Positions 11,852-22,690 of a DNA stretch of 64,000 nucleotides are shown one piece after another (position 1 is the first letter of the stretch; each line of letters starts with the position of its first letter). The position numbers and the translations under genes were made by a program. Where the stretch lies: the NCBI RefSeq assembly GCF_040183065.1, contig NC_091122.1, positions 80,291,455 to 80,355,454 of the forward strand, written 5' to 3'. The notes under the pieces are model-generated. The model made no database searches and had not been told where the DNA came from. It was given only the letters and a program-made list of their open reading frames with translations. Source of the stretch: Periplaneta americana. Lineage: Eukaryota > Arthropoda > Insecta > Blattodea > Blattidae.

Positions 11852-12577
11852 CGAAGGTGACCAGATTCACATCGATAGAAAAGAGCACACAAAGCTTCAA
11901 AAAGGCGGACATTGTTCGAAAAGAAGACAGAAAATATGTACTTAGATTAGGCTTAGGCCTATATTATACTATAAATTACGTCAAATGTATTTTCTTACAA
12001 AATATTTACAGTACAGATTTAAGCTTATATCATACTTAAAAGTATCTTAATGTTACAAAATAATTATGATAAAACTTAATACCGGTAATGATTTTACAGT
12101 TAGCTACATATGAAAGTCAAGGGAACTATAATAAAATTATTAAAGAGGACAAAAAATATCTATTTAGATTTAGGCTTATTTATTATACTTAAAAATTATG
12201 TCAATATCTATTTTATTACATCATACTTATAAAACTTAATATAAAATTATGTTATAGTTAACTACATATGAAAGCCAAGGGAACTATAATTATTATCAAA
12301 ATACTGTACATAAAAAGACCGCACAAAATGTAAATTTAATATTACTTTGTAAGCAAAGAGAGTTACGATCGTTGGCAAAGAGTGTATTCCGTCGATGCTG
12401 CTGCCACCTACAGATAAATTACTTGAAAAAGGCGTCACATCAGATAATTTCAAAATATCAGGGATACAAGTTACGAAAAGGAGGACATTTCTTGATTTTT
12501 TTTTAATTCGCCCCGACCCCGGACAAAGGCCTAAAAAGGATGACATGTCGGACAAATGAGGACGTTTGGTCACCCTA
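11852..12577. mobile_element. hAT-type non-autonomous element with internal duplication
   Basis: The ends share GGTGACCA in inverted orientation. The flanks GCTTACCC (11844-11851) and GCTTATCC (12578-12585) are an 8-bp duplication with one difference. The interior holds two diverged direct copies of a ~150-200-bp segment (about 11930-12135 and 12150-12300), each ending in a TACATATGAAAG(T/C)CAAGGG motif. No transposase motif is visible; the 103-residue frame on the minus strand is unrecognised. Confidence 0.6.
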
Positions 12578-12585
12578 GCTTATCC

Positions 12586-13475
12586 CAATTCAGGACCGTT
12601 CTCCTCAACTAAAGTCAGCTAAAACAGCCGGAATTACCAGTGCTTCAGTTCATAGTTTCCAGTTCAGTGACTTGTGCGTGGTGTGTACTTTTGTTCGTTT
12701 GTACAGTTGATCCGCCAGTTCGAAATGAACAAATAATTATTATAATAGGGAATAAAGACTAATATAATTTATCTTTATTTAGTGGTGATTATACTTAATT
12801 TATTCTTATAGAAAACATAGTTCGTTAAAATGTTATTTTATTGATTTTTTTAATGTATTATTTAAATATTTTATTGGATTTTGTGTATAGAATCTGATTA
12901 GCCTGTATACCTACTAGGTTTACTAAATAGGTGATAGAGCATCAGGCAGTGTAACATTTTCATAGTGCTTATGGTAAGCATATCGATCGAGAACAGTCTT
13001 ACGACAGGTCGACCATGATGCTTCGGTTGGTATAGCTCGCGCAAGAAACGATTACCGAAAAGCATTGATGGCGTTGCTGTCTGTATGTAGGCACGCCGAG
13101 GGAGGAGAGATGCGAGCCGATGGAAGTACTGTCACTTCCAAGAAGATGAACATATGAGGACATCGCTGTGGAAATAAAACGCAGCAAGAGAAAAATTCGA
13201 AGCTAATTAAACGCGCAACATGTGTTTACGAATGAAATAATAATACCATGCGATACAAGACACGTATTCGCATGCAATGGAACAAACTAAAGTCGTAATG
13301 TAGCTATCACAACGCAAGACTGATTCTATCGATGTTATTTCTCTTCCGACTGTACTCTTGAATATCGTTCAAGTTATCTCGTGACCTTTCTTGTCGCCCT
13401 CTCTTCCTTATCGCAGTGTTTGATTCGCATTCCTTCCGTCGGTAATCCGTACTTGCGAGACCTATATAAGCGACA
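12586..13475. other. Noncoding stretch, nothing recognised
   Basis: No gene or transposon end was recognised. Confidence 0.3.
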
Positions 13476-13483
13476 GTCGGCCT

Positions 13484-13894
13484 CAGTGTTGCCAACTCGA
13501 CGGAAATTCCGTCAAAATTGACGGAATTTCAACGTAGCGGACGGGAAAAAATGGCTTTGACGGGTGACGGATTTTCTGGCGGAAATTACGATTTACATTG
13601 TCTTTTGACATTTTCAGCTGCTGTCATTTTTTATTGTTTAATTTTTTAGAGATTTTACTTTTTATTTGAACAGCCCTGCCTGATCCGTACTATGTTTAAG
13701 AATTTCCTGTTTCAGATTTTCTCGTAATCAAGTTAGATTTTGAAGAATTATTATTTTAATCAGGATTTGTAAGTAAGTTGTGTTACATATATTAGGTCTT
13801 ATTTTATTTTATTTATTTTTTTAATTTTGACGGATTCTGACGGATTTTCAGGTGTTATAGTGACGGGGATACAATTTATGTGTTGGCAACACAG
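13484..13894. mobile_element. hAT MITE (CAGTGTTGCCAAC ends)
   Basis: The ends CAGTGTTGCCAAC and its near-perfect complement are flanked by a perfect 8-bp duplication, GTCGGCCT (13476-13483 and 13895-13902). The 411-bp interior repeats the motif TGACGGATTTTC but codes for nothing. This is a textbook hAT-derived miniature element, and the exact duplication implies fairly recent insertion. Confidence 0.88.
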
Positions 13895-13902
13895 GTCGGC
13901 CT

Positions 13903-16900
13903 GCTGCGCTGGTACTGTCATAACCCACATTCGGTCGATTTTATATTGGAATGCAGACCTCTACTAGAAACAAATGATGAGAGATTCTGATTACAAATCA
14001 TTTTATACAATCAACAAATCCTGTTAAGTAGAGTATTAACTAGAGAACAGTTAATTCGACCTTTTTTTTGTATCCTGGATGGAACAACTTTCCATTTACT
14101 AATTCGGTTGTGCTGATTTCAGGGAGAGTGTGAAAATGTACAATATATAACTGGACATAATATGTATAAACTTACTTATGCTTATACTTATTAAATTTGA
14201 TGAGGCGAGTATGGCTATTAGTACTTCTGACGCATACGACAACAGGAACATGAAATCTTAATGTAAACATTAGGGATTTTTTAACATAAACCAAGGAATT
14301 AAATTCACGCACCTTCACATTTAAAAGTGCGTAGCCGAAAAGATTACGAAGTGACATGTAGCTTGTGAAGTAGGAAGTCTTTCAATATAGTAGTTGAGTT
14401 CCTTTTCATTTCAAGCTCCACAAACAGCTGCAAACTACTTCCATGCTGAAAATTCCGATGGATTCATTGTAGTTTCGAATTATTCATCGTTCAGCACTTT
14501 GATCTTGGATTTACTCATATGGGAGAATTTTTCCCTTAGTAAAGAGAATGTTCTCCCAGTCTTGTCTTGAGCCCTCACGAATGTCGTCATGAATCCAAGT
14601 TTGATGTGAAGTTTTATGTTTTCATGTTCAACTAATGGTGGGTGTACAATATGCCTGGCATACATTGATAACGTTTCAGCCACTTTCTCTTTATGTAATG
14701 GTTAGCAGTATTGAAACTGTCCCACAGAGAAAGCAGCGGTATTTCGTGTAACATCCCTGCAGGCCAAGAAGTAGAACTATAACTTTAAAATCATTGCAGA
14801 CATTTCAACCCGATATTAACTAAGGCTGGACAGAAAAAGGGACATTTTAATACACGGGAAATACGAAGTTGCTATAGTTCGAAATGTCAACATTGCTGGC
14901 TTGTAAAAACAACGTGCTACGACTAAGGCATTAGTGCTAATGTGTCCGTAAAATAGCTCAGTTCAAGTATTCTAGCACAAGTATTCGCGTAAGATTAATC
15001 TATTAAGTCGATTCGTTCAAACATATTTGTACAGTACTTAGTACAATGTTCTCATCAAGAAAATAACTACATATATTGGATATGATTTGGAAAATTCCGC
15101 TTAAAGTAGTTTCTTTGTCTTTGTAGAAAGGACAGTCTAGTGCGCGCATCTGTAGATGAAATATCATATTGCTGGATAGCGAAGTTTTGCAGTCTGTTTA
15201 TTTCTTATGGAATGAAAATAATGACCTTTCATGTTATTCGGAAAATTTATCTAAAGGTAGTTTTTTCAAGAATCTTCTGCTACATAGCAATGTATGCATT
15301 CACAGATAAATATCATGTAGCTCGATAGCGAAGTTTTACAGTATATTATGTATTTTTTTTTTTGCAATGAAAATAATGACCTCTCATGTTATTTGGAAAA
15401 ATTCTCTAAAAGTAGTTTTAAGGATCTTCTGGTACGTAGTAATGTGTGCAGTCAAAGATAGATATCACGTTACTGGATACCGAAATTTTACAGTGTGTGT
15501 ATTTCTTATGTGGCGACACTAAAATGCGAAAACTTCCAAAATATAAAATGCATTTTTACTGTAGATTCGTAGCTTGGAGATCATTTCGCAACCCACAGGT
15601 AACAAAGCTAATAGATTTCAACCAACTGGAGGGAAAATAATGTTCTTGTTACTGTTCTCCTGTTCTAATTTTTGCTTTGGATATTATTTAATTTACAGTG
15701 CTTAATAGCCTGGGAATTTTTCTTAGCACGAGCTGTTGTTCATTATTGGTGTGGGTGTAAATTAGCTATTATAAGTTCGAATTTTTAATAAGGGATGAGT
15801 GTAATGGATATTCTAGTTTGAAAATGTGCTACTGTTCCCTCTCAGAGAGGATACTTCATGAGTTGTAAGGACAAATTTCATCTAGGAGTGTAGAAAATGC
15901 GATTGAAGTAGGAGTCAGCTTGTGTATGGAAATGAAATAATTGTTTTCATGCAATCTATTATTTTTATTTCTTAAAAAAGTATAACATATGTTTTGTAAC
16001 TAATATCTGCTTGTTTTGTGTTAATTTTATGGAAAGCATCAGTTCCTATTCTAATAGTTGACTTCAGATTAGAAATATTTGTTTTTAACGATCTTAATCT
16101 TTTAAATATTTTATATCTAACCAGTTCATTTAGTATTGATAGGAGAATAATTTTAAATTATTCACTATTTTACAGTTTTTATTAGTAGATGTAAGACTTG
16201 TTTCTATAAATTTTTATTTTCAATTGTGTATCCATTTGTCATTTAGTTGTTGGTGATTTCTAACGAAATGCAGAAGTATTTTATGTGGCTTGTGAATTAT
16301 TGCATTCTTTTTGTGGTGTGTCAATCTCTGCAAATCATTTTAAGAAGGCTAATCAACAGGATGATGTCAGATTAAGGTTCAATACGAAGATAATGATGTT
16401 AATATTCATGATTCAATTTGGCTCAGTTGTATGGATTAGACGAAGATTTATTGACCGAACTCTGAAATATACAGAAAAACTTTGTCTATAAGAAAAGAAT
16501 ATTGTAGTGATGCCGAAGTTTCCTAGAAGATGCCTCGAGTTGATTGAAGTACTTGTAGTGATTAAGTTATTACTCGAAATGTTTCATTTCAAAGGAATGT
16601 TTCATTATTGAAATTGTAATAGTTTTTCAAGTTGCTTACACAATGAAGGACAAGACATGATATGAATACATCAAATAGTGCTGTGTATGTTTGAATGTTT
16701 TATAATGATGATGTGATTGTAATAATTATGATTGATTATGATGGGAGATATGGCTGATAATAATAGGGAGTTAGTTGATGTTCATATTCTCATATTAATT
16801 GTAAATCGATATAAACGAGTTATTTGATGACAATATGTTATATTAAATGTGATAAGATGAATTGATCTGATTAGAAGGAGATAAGAGAAGAAATGAGTGA

Positions 16901-17570
16901 TGAGGTGAAATCATTGTATGGTAATATGTTAGAGACAATGATAATATGAGAAATTGTACATATAGTTATAGAATTAAAATAATCTAATATCTCTGTCGAT
17001 GATGAACACAATGCCTTCATGAGCAAATATTTTAGATTTTAGTGTCTAATATACAGGAAAGTGGCATTATGAATAAAATAAAACATTCATAAGCAAGATA
17101 ATATAGTGGAGAAGATGGTGAACTTACATAAGCTCTTGTTACTAAAGATTTTGTAAATTTGTGGATGTTAGTAGATAAGATGCCGAAATATCAAATGTTG
17201 TATTGGTTTATGTGGACTGTAGGGGGATCAGCCCATATGCATTGGGCTCTTGATGCGGACCCATTGTGTTACTTTTCATAGAGGATATTTAAGAGAAATG
17301 TCAAAGAGCAGAATCCTGATGTCGAGAAGGTGCAAGGAAATATAAAGATAAAATTTAGTGTGTTATAGATAAATTATACATTCTGTAAGACAGACTCACA
17401 AACGTAATAAAACATAATACGTAGAAGCAGAAAGTTGTATAAAGAGAGGAGAAACTTGTGTAGGGAGAGGAAGGGGAGAATGAATTACAATATTTTAATT
17501 GAGTGATGGTAAATTACAATCCAAATTGAGCCAAATTGTAACATGCAATGTGACATGACTTGCAAAAGTG
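13903..17570. other. AT-rich noncoding stretch
   Basis: Three diverged tandem-like segments at about 15040-15190, 15200-15340 and 15350-15500 share a 'tcatgttatt(c/t)ggaaaa...tctaaa(a/g)gtagttt' pattern followed by an 'atatcat...ctggatagcgaa' pattern, so a ~150-bp unit is repeated about three times. Otherwise I recognise no coding sequence or element ends. Confidence 0.4.
15030..15510. repeat. Diverged ~150-bp tandem repeat, about three units
   Basis: Each unit carries a segment like 'catgttattcggaaaatt', then 'aaagtagtttttt', then 'gatatcatgt-gctggatagcgaagttttacagt'. Units are imperfect (roughly 75-85% by eye). The function is unknown; this is probably a minisatellite or old local duplication. 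Confidence 0.55.
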
Positions 17571-17639
17571 TAATATATGATGACACTATTGCATAGTTAT
17601 GTTCTTACTCGTATATATTTCATACAATCCAGCATTTCG

Positions 17640-18112
17640 CATTCCAAAATAGATAACTTTTCAACCTACTGCAGAGATTGGTACCATCAATGTTCTCCCC
17701 AGAAAGTTTTGGCAGCTGGGTGGTATGGAGTACCCGGCTGGAGCCGAGGAGCACTACACAATATTATCGGATTGTCGCTAGCTCAGCCCCTATCCACCTC
17801 TGTATTCATGACATTAAAAATGATATTGGGCAAACATTACCTGGCTATAAGTTGATTCTTTACTTCATTGAAGCCCATGTTGGCAGCTCTTTCAAAATGG
17901 TACTCGAGTCTGTTGCACCTGATTCCTTTAGTGATTACAGAATCACACTGTTCAGTACAGTGTCTTCTGCATTAAAGCAGAAATTCTTCTAGGTAACACA
18001 TCTAGCAGTGCTCACAGATACAGACAATCCAGTAGCAGCTAATGTTGCTAAATTAAGAAAGATCTTTGAGGAGACATATTGCACATTTCACCATGATTTC
18101 TTTTGGCCTTAA
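17640..18112 (+). pseudogene. Unrecognised decayed coding stretch
   Basis: Starting after a good acceptor-like sequence (pyrimidine-rich, then CTGCAG at about 17673), one frame encodes a 104-residue stretch that includes IHDIKNDIGQTLPGYK and GSSFKMVLESVAPDSF, and stops at TAG 17990-17992. Beyond that stop the same frame stays open for about 39 more residues (VTHLAVLTDTDNPVAANVAK...) before a TAA. The composition looks protein-like rather than random, and the first ~30 codons read better in a neighbouring frame, suggesting a frameshift. I do not recognise the family. It could be a decayed transposon protein or a processed host pseudogene. Confidence 0.35.
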
Positions 18113-19497
18113 TTTCTTGTAGGACTGTCCTTAACATTTTTGATGCAACAGATCATTTCAATTTGGTATTCTCATAATTAAAGATTGGAGGACTTCATTT
18201 TTGGAGTAGAAATTAGCCTCATTTTCATCTTGGCGTTCTGTACTGAAAAGTATTGAAAAGAAGAAAATGATTGACATGTCTGGAAATCCAGCATTTAAAT
18301 GTTTGATAATGGTATTTATGTACTTACCATAAATTGTAGTTTTAAGGGTCATACACAAAATTAGCATAATATTGTTACATGGAGGACTTTCAACTGATTA
18401 AGTGATGATACTCGGTTGTGGCTTCTAAAACTGGCCAAACTTTAGCTAAATTAACATCTTTAGCTCTAGAGAAGTTGGACAGATAAAGCAAGATAAGGGG
18501 CTTAGTATGGATCCCATGCTTGAAAAATAAGACAATTTTGACTACTAATATACTTACTTTGAGAATAAAGTTGCCAGTAATCATGATTCTAACTTCCGAA
18601 CTCCATTACTGATTGCTTAGGTTGACAACTAGATGGTTGGGTATGTGCACGCTCACAAACACAAAATGCAAACTTAATAATGTGTATTGAGTGGCCTACT
18701 TAATTGACTAGAAATAAATTCAGTAAAACGTATAATTTACAACAAATAACATTTTAACCTAAAAAATGGAAGGAAAAAAGAAAAGAAGAAAAAAGTTCTT
18801 ATCCATTTCCTTAGAAATTCGAAGTTGGTCTAACCATTGTTGTTCTATGAGATTATCAATCGCTTATGTATAAATGTTAAATTGCATGACTAGTTCTGTT
18901 GTAGTCATGAATTCGAGTTTCGAATAATGTAAAGTAATTTATATGTATTTCTTTTTCTGTTTTTTTTTTCTTGCTTTCATCTAATATTTTGAAATAAGTC
19001 GTTCCTATAAAATTGATATATCTAATGTTGAAATAGCACTGTTACCTTTAAGCTGAATTATAGAGTTGGACATTTAAATTTAAATCAAAACAAATAACGC
19101 TGCATGCCAATATGTTAAAATTATCTTAAAATTGTAAACGTATAGAAAGATTCGAAACCTAATCTTTGGAACGAGAAGAAAGGGCCCTACCACTAAACCA
19201 TAAAGATTTCGTAGGAAATATGTTGTTTCGTGACATAGAAATTCGTCGCTGCTAAGATTTGACTTCATCCACGATGCTCAATATTGTAACCCGCGTGCAT
19301 CGCGCATTAACACGAACGGCACTAAAATATATTCACGTTACAGGAGAGTGACTATTTTCCATGTCAAAAAGTGCACATTTTTTAATAGACTTTCTAATTC
19401 ACAACTGATTTCTGAATTCAGAGCATCAAGAAACTTTTGCATTATCCCCTCCGAAGTGCAATATAATGTGCATTATCACCAACATAAAATGTTTCAG
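18113..19497. other. Noncoding stretch, nothing recognised
   Basis: No coding sequence, element ends or RNA genes were recognised. Confidence 0.3.
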
Positions 19498-19735
19498 GCC
19501 ACCGATGTAGCTCGGGCGGTAGTGCGTTTGCCTTCTGATCTGGGGTTGCGCTCGGGCGTGGGTTCGATTCCCGCTTGGACTGATTACCTGGTTGGGATTT
19601 TCCGAGGTAATGTCAGGTAATCTATAGCGAATTCTCGGCCTCATCTCGTCAAATACCATCTCCCTATCACCAATTCCATCGACACTAAAGAACCCAGTAA
19701 TTGATACAGCGTCGTTTATAACCAACCAAAAACGT
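19498..19735 (+). mobile_element. tRNA-derived SINE (family with GCCACCGATGTAGCTC head)
   Basis: The head carries an A-box-like TAGCTCGGGCGGTAGTGCG and a B box GGGTTCGATTCC spaced as in a tRNA. The body follows, ending in TTGATACAGCGTCGTTTATAA and an A-rich CCAACCAAAAA tail. The 3' segment resembles that of the other SINE families in the window. RNA polymerase III would transcribe it from the internal promoter. Confidence 0.85.
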
Positions 19736-20363
19736 AAGATGCTTGAAGTACGGTCTTACAGTGTTCAATAACGTTTCTTATAAAATGGTGTGTGTTAATT
19801 TTTTGCTAGTAACCACATAATTTAACTTCAATTAATTCTCCAAATAAAAAACTTCTTCTTCTCCTTCTTTTCCTTCTTCTTCTTCGGCACTATGGTTCTT
19901 TGAGTATAACCTTGACCTCGGTCATAAGACCGCCTTCCATTCTGTCTGATCACGTGCTATGATTCTCCATCTCTTAATCCATTATATTCCCTCATTTTGG
20001 ACACCATCAAGCCAACGTAGCTTAGGTCTTCCAACTTTATTTCTTGGACCTATTATTTTGGAATCTATAGGTATTTTAGGTATTCTATCTTCGTTCATCC
20101 TAGTAACATGGCCCAGCCATTTTAATTTTCTAAATTTAATATCAGATGATATCTAAATCTTTGTACATAGACTGAATTTCTAGGTTGTTTCGTATACGCC
20201 AAGTACCATTTTCAAAGATCGGTCCATATATTTTCCTGAGAAGCTCCCTTTCCCATACATTCAACATAGATTTAGTCTTCCCAGGAAGGGTTCATGTTTC
20301 ACTTCCATATATCACAATTGCTTGATGATGATTAAAGAGATTTAGCTTAATTTTCTTCGATAT

Positions 20364-20548
20364 AAATAAATGATAGCGCACTAATGTGCATTGATGTGGT
20401 GGTTATCGTTTCCTACTATACTCTTGTCAGGGATCGTGTTCTTTTAGTGCAAATCGAGAAGTGGTATCGTTCACATTGTTTCCCGCACAGGTTGCACACA
20501 CAATTGTCCGCTGGCTCGTGGTATCCTTGTTTGATACACAGCTTGTGG
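20364..20548 (-). mobile_element. 185-bp retro-insertion inside the LINE
   Basis: The insert is flanked by a perfect 15-bp direct repeat, AATTTTCTTCGATAT (20349-20363 and 20549-20563), as expected for target-primed reverse transcription. In minus orientation it codes for a Cys-rich tract (…NCVCNLCGKQCERYHFSIC) ending at a stop, then has a short tail ATTTATTTAT. This fits a dead-on-arrival 3' end of another LINE whose ORF ends with a Cys-His module. The family is unidentified. Confidence 0.6.
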
Positions 20549-21808
20549 AATTTTCTTCGATATTTATCTAGGTTTCATAATATTTTCAAGTGCTCGTAGA
20601 CATCTTTTGGCAGCAACAATCTTCTCGTGTATATCCCGTAATATGTCATTGTTATTAATAACTAATGCACCTAAATATTTAAATGATGGAACTATATTGT
20701 ACGATTCATTATTTTTATATCTGTTGTATTTGTGTGTCTATTTATTATATTTAGTTTTATTAACATTAATATGTAAGCCAGCTTTCTCTGCTGCTGCTTG
20801 TATTTGATGTGTAGCTTGTTCTAAAGTATTTACGTTTCTTGACAAAAGTACAATATCATCCGCATATGCTAAATATTGTAATGACCTGTTGAATATTGTA
20901 CCTCCAGGATTGATGCCGAGGTCTATGTCTCTTACAATCTTTTCAAGTCCAATATTAAATAATATGGTTGATAATGTGTCGCCTTGTCGAATTCCAGTAT
21001 CTGTAGCAAAGCTATCAGATAATTTATTCTGAACCCTAATTGTATTTAATGTATTGAATAGTGTCATTTTAGTTAAACTCATCGACTTAGAGAGTACCAA
21101 ATTCTGTCATGGCTTCAAAAATATATTTTTTACTTATTGTGTCAAATGTCTGTCTAAAATCGATATATAATTGATGTAGTGGTATATTATGTTCATTAAA
21201 TTTTTTCCAGGCATTGTCTTAGCACAAAAATGTGATCTGTGGTAGCCCGATTTTTTCCGAAAACCACATTGGTATCACCCAATATTTGTTCAGTATATGG
21301 CTGAATGTATATAGCTAGAATACTTGTAAAATTTTATAAGTCACATTTAAAAGAGAGATGCCACGATAGTTACTGCAATCAAGCTTGTTTCCTTTCTTGT
21401 GGATTGGACAGATTATAACTCATCGTTTCAGTGTTCCATTTATCTGTTATTAGTTCACGTATACATTTCCAAAGATTTTTACCTCCGTATCTAACCAATT
21501 CTGCAGTTACTGAATCTTCACCAGGTGCTCTATTATTCTTCACCTTTCTGATTACATCACAGATCACCTTACGAATAGGTTCAGGAATGTACAATTCAGA
21601 TTCAAAATATATGGTTGTCGGTACAGAGCTATTATTGTTTTGACACCATAGTACTTCTTTAAAGTAATTCATCCATGTCCTTAGAATTTCTTGCTCTCCT
21701 CCCACTGACTTACCGTCCTTATCTCTACATATATTGGTTCTGGCTTGAAATCCTGTTTTTAAATTATATATTCCTTCATAGAATTTCTTGCTTTCATTTC
21801 TTCCAAAT

Positions 21809-22068
21809 GTATTTTTTTATTATTTTATTAGGTTATTTTACGACGCTTTTATCAACATCTTAGGTTATTTAGCGTCTGAATGAGATGAAGGTGATAATGC
21901 CGGTGAAATGATTCCGGGGTCCAGCACCAAAAGTTACCCAGCATTTGCTCATATTGGGTTGAGGGAAAACCCCGGAAAAATCCTCAACCAGGTAATTGGC
22001 CCCGACCGGGAATCTAACCTGCGCCACTAGTTTCGCGGCCAGACGCGCTAACCGTTACTCCACAGGTC
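21809..22068 (-). mobile_element. tRNA-headed SINE, copy 1 of the CCTGTGGAGTAACGGT family
   Basis: The head lies at the right, with B box rc GATTCCCGGTCGGGG partly mutated (TTAGATTCCC). The body has GGTTGAGGATTTTTCCGGGG, and the tail at left (TTGATAAAAGCGTCGTAAAATAA) ends in T/A-rich sequence. Flanks TCCAAAT (21802-21808 and 22069-22075) are a short target duplication. It splits the LINE reverse transcriptase frame, so it is younger than the LINE. Confidence 0.88.
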
Positions 22069-22196
22069 TCCAAATTTTACTTATAAATCATAGAATATAT
22101 TTTCTTGACAGATTTTCTTTTTAACTATACATATATGTTTAGCCTCCTTTCTAGCATTGTTATATTCTTCAACAGTATTTCTTGTTTTCGTCAAAA

Positions 22197-22458
22197 ATAT
22201 TTTTTTATTTTATTGGATTATTTTACGACGCTGTATTAACATCTAGGTTATTTAGCGTCTGAATAAAATGAAGGTGATAATGTCGGTGAAATGAGTCCGG
22301 GGTCCAGCACCGAAAGTTACCCAGCATTTGCTGGTATTGGGTTGAGGGAAAACACCGCAAAAACCTCAACTAGGTAACTTGCCCTGACCGGGATTCGAAC
22401 CCGGGCCACCTGGTTTCGCGGCCACACGCGCTGACCGTTACTCCACAGGTGTGGACCC
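22197..22458 (-). mobile_element. tRNA-headed SINE, copy 2 of the CCTGTGGAGTAACGGT family
   Basis: Nearly the same length (262 bp) and sequence as the copies at 21.8 and 50.0 kb. The B box GGTTCGAATCCCGGTC is intact in minus orientation. The tail carries TTAATACAGCGTCGTAAAATAATCC. The short flanking repeat TCAAAA (22191-22196 and 22459-22464) may be the target duplication. It also sits within the LINE. Confidence 0.9.
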
Positions 22459-22690
22459 TCAAAAGTGTGTTCATTCTAAGGTTATTTCTGGTCTCGATTG
22501 CATTCTCACATTCTTGAGCAAACCAATTATTTCTGACTGTTGGTTTTGCAGTCCCTAGTATTTCATTTGCAGCTGTTTGTATGGTCTCCTTAAAATGTAA
22601 CCACTTTTTATCGACATCAGTACAAAACATCTTTCTGCAGATTATTAAAAATATAAATTGACTTTTCTGTTTCACCAACATCGGTTTTTT

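Larger units (their letters stand above)
19915..22640 (-). pseudogene. LINE ORF2 reverse transcriptase remnant
   Basis: In order on the minus strand: a pre-RT segment (W-x-x-F-K-x-x-I...NNWFAQECENAIETRNNLR, about 22600-22460); FGRNESKKFYEGIYN at about 21800; a fingers segment VKNNRAPGEDSVTAELVRYG (21705-21379); then GIRQGDTLSTILFN and the catalytic LAYADDIVLLSR (21100-20738). The C-terminal region near 20300-19920 has FRKLKWLGHVTRMNEDRIPK and GRPKLRWLDGV. The YADD active site is intact. Stops, frameshifts and the inserted SINEs abolish the protein. It belongs to the LINE class whose ORF2 combines an AP-type endonuclease and RT, but the endonuclease part is missing here. Confidence 0.88.
19858..22690 (-). 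mobile_element. 5'-truncated non-LTR retrotransposon (LINE) with insertions
   Basis: Coding remnants run from the pre-RT region (about 22640) leftward through reverse transcriptase to the C-terminal region (about 19920). The element ends in a GAAGAAGAAG-type simple tail at about 19858-19890. It is interrupted by two SINEs (21809-22068, 22197-22458) and a 185-bp insertion (20364-20548). No endonuclease domain is seen upstream, so it is 5'-truncated. The clade is not settled; the style fits RTE/CR1-like LINEs. Confidence 0.85.

Noticed and set aside
11632-12039. 135-residue open frame
   Set aside because: It crosses the left terminus of the hAT-type element at 11852 and is low-complexity hydrophobic with no recognisable domain.
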